The notes below the pieces were generated by a model. It saw only the letters and a list, made by a program, of their open reading frames with translations, was not told the origin of the DNA and made no database searches. Of a stretch of DNA of 64,000 nucleotides, positions 61,829 through 64,000 are shown in pieces. Positions within the stretch are counted from its first letter, which is position 1, and each line of letters begins with the position of its first letter. The position numbers were made by a program, and so were the translations under genes. The DNA comes from Ferdinandcohnia sp036965165 (lineage in GTDB: Bacteria > Bacillota > Bacilli > Bacillales > Bacillaceae_L): positions 1 to 64,000 of the forward strand of contig NZ_JBALOX010000001.1 of assembly GCF_036965165.1 (NCBI RefSeq), read 5' to 3'.

Positions 61829-62027
61829 GTTGTTATAACAACATTTGTAGCTAAAAATGTAACTTTTAATCTTGTTAATCCATCCGATGTATACGAGATA
61901 AAAAGAACACTAAAAAGCAGAGGAAATGTTCCATTGCTTTAATATTAGTTGCATCAGCTTTAAATCGAAGGGCGAACTTCTCAGAATCGTTATATCGCTT
62001 TTTAAAAAATTCCTTTTCCTTTAATTT

Positions 62028-62660
62028 TTAAAGCCCTATTTGGTCAGCTGCATATGTCGAATCCTCCTGGCTGTGCCCTTCATACATTAATTGTTCAATT
62101 AAACCTTGCCTTGACATTGGCATTGTATCATTGTAATTTTTTGCATGTCTCACCGCTTGTTCTCTCCAATCTACTTTAATATTATCAACTGCGAATGTAG
62201 CATCCTCTTTGGAATATCCTTCATATTCCAATTGTTCAATAAGACCTGTCTTTGAGAATGGCATTGTTGAAATATAGTTTTCAGCATGACGAATAGCGTT
62301 TTTTTGTGAAACTGTTAATTGAGGTTCTTCTTTCACTTCTTCTTTAGGTTGTTCCGGTTCAACCTTTACTGGTTCTTTTTCAGCTTCAGGAACTACTTCC
62401 TTTTCCTTTGGTTCTTCTTGCTCAACTTCGTCTTTTACTTCTGTTTCTGTTATTGGGGATTCTGCTTGTTCAGTTTCAGTTGGCTCACCGCTAAATGATA
62501 AGGCAGCGATTAACAATACAAAAAATACACCTGTTATAATAAAGTTCTTCTTGGTTTTCTTAGACTTCCTTACTGCCCCAACAATACCTAAGATAAGAAA
62601 TACAATCATTCCTACAAGACTAATTAAGCCGATAAACATAGCCAATTCAATCATCTCCAT
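62028..62660 (-). CDS. Ltp-repeat membrane protein
   Basis: The 210-residue protein has two N-terminal membrane segments (about 5-28 and 38-55), a Glu/Pro/Lys-rich linker (about 57-115) and two tandem helix-rich repeats. SQKNAIRHAENYISTMPFSK aligns with REQAVRHAKNYNDTMPMSRQ, and GLIEQLEYEGYSKEDATFA with GLIEQLMYEGHSQEDSTYA. These are Ltp-like repeats (PF07553 type), first described in the superinfection exclusion lipoprotein of phage TP-J34. Here the anchor is transmembrane, not a lipobox. The likelier start is ATG 62654, eight bases after AGAGGAA. Confidence 0.82.
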   Translation of the reverse strand: MEMIELAMFIGLISLVGMIVFLILGIVGAVRKSKKTKKNFIITGVFFVLLIAALSFSGEPTETEQAESPITETEVKDEVEQEEPKEKEVVPEAEKEPVKVEPEQPKEEVKEEPQLTVSQKNAIRHAENYISTMPFSKTGLIEQLEYEGYSKEDATFAVDNIKVDWREQAVRHAKNYNDTMPMSRQGLIEQLMYEGHSQEDSTYAADQIGL

Positions 62661-62731
62661 TTCCTCTATATCATCTGAAACGATTTCTTCAATTTTATTA
62701 TTGTCTTCTATACCTAATCCATTCGTTACTC

Positions 62732-62960
62732 CTACTTTTCCTTGGGGAACAATGAAATGGATTTAGATATTTCATCTGTAATATTTGAGTATTTTTCCAG
62801 TGCTTCGGGTAGTTTCTCTATGGATGCCTTCAATACTTCAAAGACCAGCATGTTTATAATAGAGGTATTTGACGGATTTGCAAATTTCTGGAGAATTAAG
62901 TGGAGATATATTAATTGTTTCCAAACAAAAAACGCTTAGAAATTTCTGGAGAGACCTAAT
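62732..62960 (-). pseudogene. Possible 3' gene remnant next to the IS element
   Basis: A minus-strand frame stays open from the IS border to TAG at 62732-62734. It ends SIEKLPEALEKYSNITDEIS then KSISLFPKEK, with an internal ATG at 62849-62851. It may be the end of a gene interrupted by the insertion. The 13-base sequence AAATTTCTGGAGA occurs twice (about 62880 and 62939) in this border, suggesting local rearrangement. The coding nature is uncertain. Confidence 0.3.
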
Positions 62961-63032
62961 TAAATGAGACAAAGGAAAAAACACCCCTCAAGTCGTATTT
63001 ATAAATATGACCATGCAGGAGGTGTTTTTCTT

Positions 63033-63362
63033 ATGGGGAGAACTAAGAATTTTTACTCATATGAGACAAAAATGAAAGCAATTGAAATGAAAATGTCAGG
63101 ACAATACTCCAATCGTGAAATTATGGAGGAATTGGGTATTGTAAATGACTCTCAGATAAGGATATGGATGATGTGGTACAGAAAAGGGGAAATGTATCGT
63201 TTTTCACAACCAATCGGCAAACAATATAGCTTTGGAAAAGGTCCTGAGGAATTGTCCGAAATCGAGCAGCTAAGAAGGCAGAACCAGCATTTACAGATTC
63301 AGCTAGAAATTTTAAAAAAGTACAAGGAGATCGAAAGGAGCTGGTACCAGAGGTTGTTTTAG
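63033..63362 (+). CDS. IS3-family transposase OrfA
   Basis: The 109-residue protein has a helix-turn-helix (MKAIEMKMSGQYSNREIMEELGIVNDSQIRIWMMWY) and a C-terminal leucine-zipper-like helix (EIEQLRRQNQHLQIQLEIL). ATG 63033 follows GCAGGAGGTG; an upstream ATG at 62964 lies in the presumed terminal repeat. Near its end A-AAA-AAG (63314-63320) allows a -1 frameshift into orfB to make the fused transposase. Confidence 0.9.
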   Translation: MGRTKNFYSYETKMKAIEMKMSGQYSNREIMEELGIVNDSQIRIWMMWYRKGEMYRFSQPIGKQYSFGKGPEELSEIEQLRRQNQHLQIQLEILKKYKEIERSWYQRLF

Positions 63363-64000
63363 AACTTGTAGAGGAATTAAAAAGTAAATATACCATTTCT
63401 ACCATTTGTGATTTTATAGGCGTACCACGTTCCACCTATTACCGCTGGAAAAAACATGGAACTCGTAAAATTAGTGAATTAGATTTTCAAATCATAGAGA
63501 TTTGTAATAACCATAAGTTTCGAATTGGGTATCGAACTGTAAAAGTCTGGCTTAAAAGAGATTATAATGTGAAAGTTAACCGAAATACAGTACAAAAAAT
63601 TATGCAGAAATATAATCTCCAATGTAGAGTAAAACCAAAGAGAAAAGTAAAGTTTGCAGGTGAAAGCAATATAGTTGTTCCTAATCGTTTGGAACGTGAT
63701 TTTAAAGCATCTAAGCCAAATGAAAAATGGGTGACAGATATTACTTATCTTCCATTCGGACAATCTATGATGTACCTTTCGAGTATCATGGACCTTTACA
63801 ACAATGAGATAATTGCTTACCGAATTAGTTTGAACCAGGATGTAACCCTTGTATTAGATACGTTAAGAGACGCTGTTAAAAAACAGAACGTAGAAGGAGT
63901 AATACTACATAGTGATCAAGGGGCACAGTATACATCCTATGCATTTCAGAATTTAGCCAAAGAAAAAGGCATTATCACAAGCATGTCTCGGAAAGGCAAC
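63323..64000 (+). CDS. IS3-family transposase OrfB (partial, -1 frame)
   Basis: In the -1 frame entered at the slippery site the sequence is open to the window edge. It holds YTISTICDFIGVPRSTYYRW (HTH_21), then the DDE core with the first Asp in NEKWVTDITYLPF and the second in VILHSDQGAQYTS. The third acidic residue lies beyond the window. No disabling mutation is seen in the visible part. Confidence 0.92.

Larger units (their letters stand above)
62965..64000 (+). mobile_element. IS3-family insertion sequence (left part, continues beyond the window)
   Basis: OrfA and OrfB of an IS3-family (IS150-like) transposase are joined by a slippery A6G site. The left end is probably TGAGACAAAGGAAAAAACACC at about 62965. 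AAAAAACACC and GGTGTTTTT flank the orfA start region and would form a hairpin in transcripts entering from outside, hiding the RBS. The right end is outside the window. Confidence 0.88.

Noticed and set aside
1..64000. tRNA, rRNA, complete prophage or replication origin
   Set aside because: No cloverleaf with TTCGA-type loop, rRNA segment, phage structural gene or DnaA-box cluster was noticed by reading; a tRNA scan could not be run.

Overview
The window looks like a chromosomal contig of a low-to-moderate GC, endospore-forming Bacillaceae member (Bacillus sensu lato). The evidence is Bacillus-type spore genes (gerQ, cwlJ, rsfA, SASP-like genes), hemQ, lipL, ywdI/ywdK/ywfO/ywgA homologues in an order resembling the ywd-ywf-ywg region of B. 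subtilis, strong AGGAGG-type ribosome binding sites, and sigma-A promoters with 17-base spacers. It is a draft assembly with four N gaps (1789-1879, 48536-48537, 48990-49021, 51651-51672). Three of these lie inside interspersed repeats.

Layout: 0-7.7 kb holds an M20 dipeptidase, a complete urease operon (ureABCEFGD) and a histidine-rich duplicated protein. 7.8-12.3 kb is a MurNAc recycling cluster (murR, murQ, murP, mupG) with two copies of a likely MurR operator. 12.6-14.8 kb carries threonine catabolism (kbl plus an SDR-type threonine dehydrogenase). 15-17 kb has small membrane and regulator genes. 17-22 kb has a Bmr-type efflux pump with a divergent MerR regulator, then yhgD/yhgE with matching TetR-type operators. 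22.5-30.1 kb is an alpha-glucoside operon: binding protein, two permeases, LacI regulator and two GH13 glucosidases that differ at a specificity residue. 30.3-44 kb holds a DUF3231 gene, a giant secreted GH2 beta-galactosidase-like protein, a second sugar ABC operon and a YesMN-type three-gene sensory system. The GH2 gene is bracketed by a truncated permease fragment and the intact permease. Neither ABC operon carries an ATPase gene, as expected if a shared MsmX-type ATPase lies elsewhere. 44-62 kb is the spore/housekeeping block (SASP, HU, ywdI, pxpBAC, ywdK, gerQ-cwlJ, hemQ, pta, marR/cdnL, lipL, an orphan ABC permease pair, rsfA, DUF1450, ywfO, ywgA). The right end holds an Ltp-repeat membrane protein and an IS3-family element cut by the window edge.

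Two repeat systems stand out. (1) Four intergenic arrays of short tandem units with a 20 or 21 base period (86-180, 45822-45905, 52811-52905, 55279-55492): about half of each unit is constant and half varies, three distinct cores are used, and all four lie 3' of a plus-strand gene, three of them in convergent gene junctions. (2) A roughly 150-250 base structured element, present five times between 48.4 and 59.3 kb and not seen elsewhere in the window. It always sits in the 5' leader of a gene (ywdK, hemQ, pta, lipL, DUF1450) in the sense orientation. Most copies begin with a hairpin whose arms covary between copies and end with a second covarying hairpin near the start codon. I know of no published description of either, but I could not search. 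All calls come from reading the sequence; family names are from memory and no database was queried.
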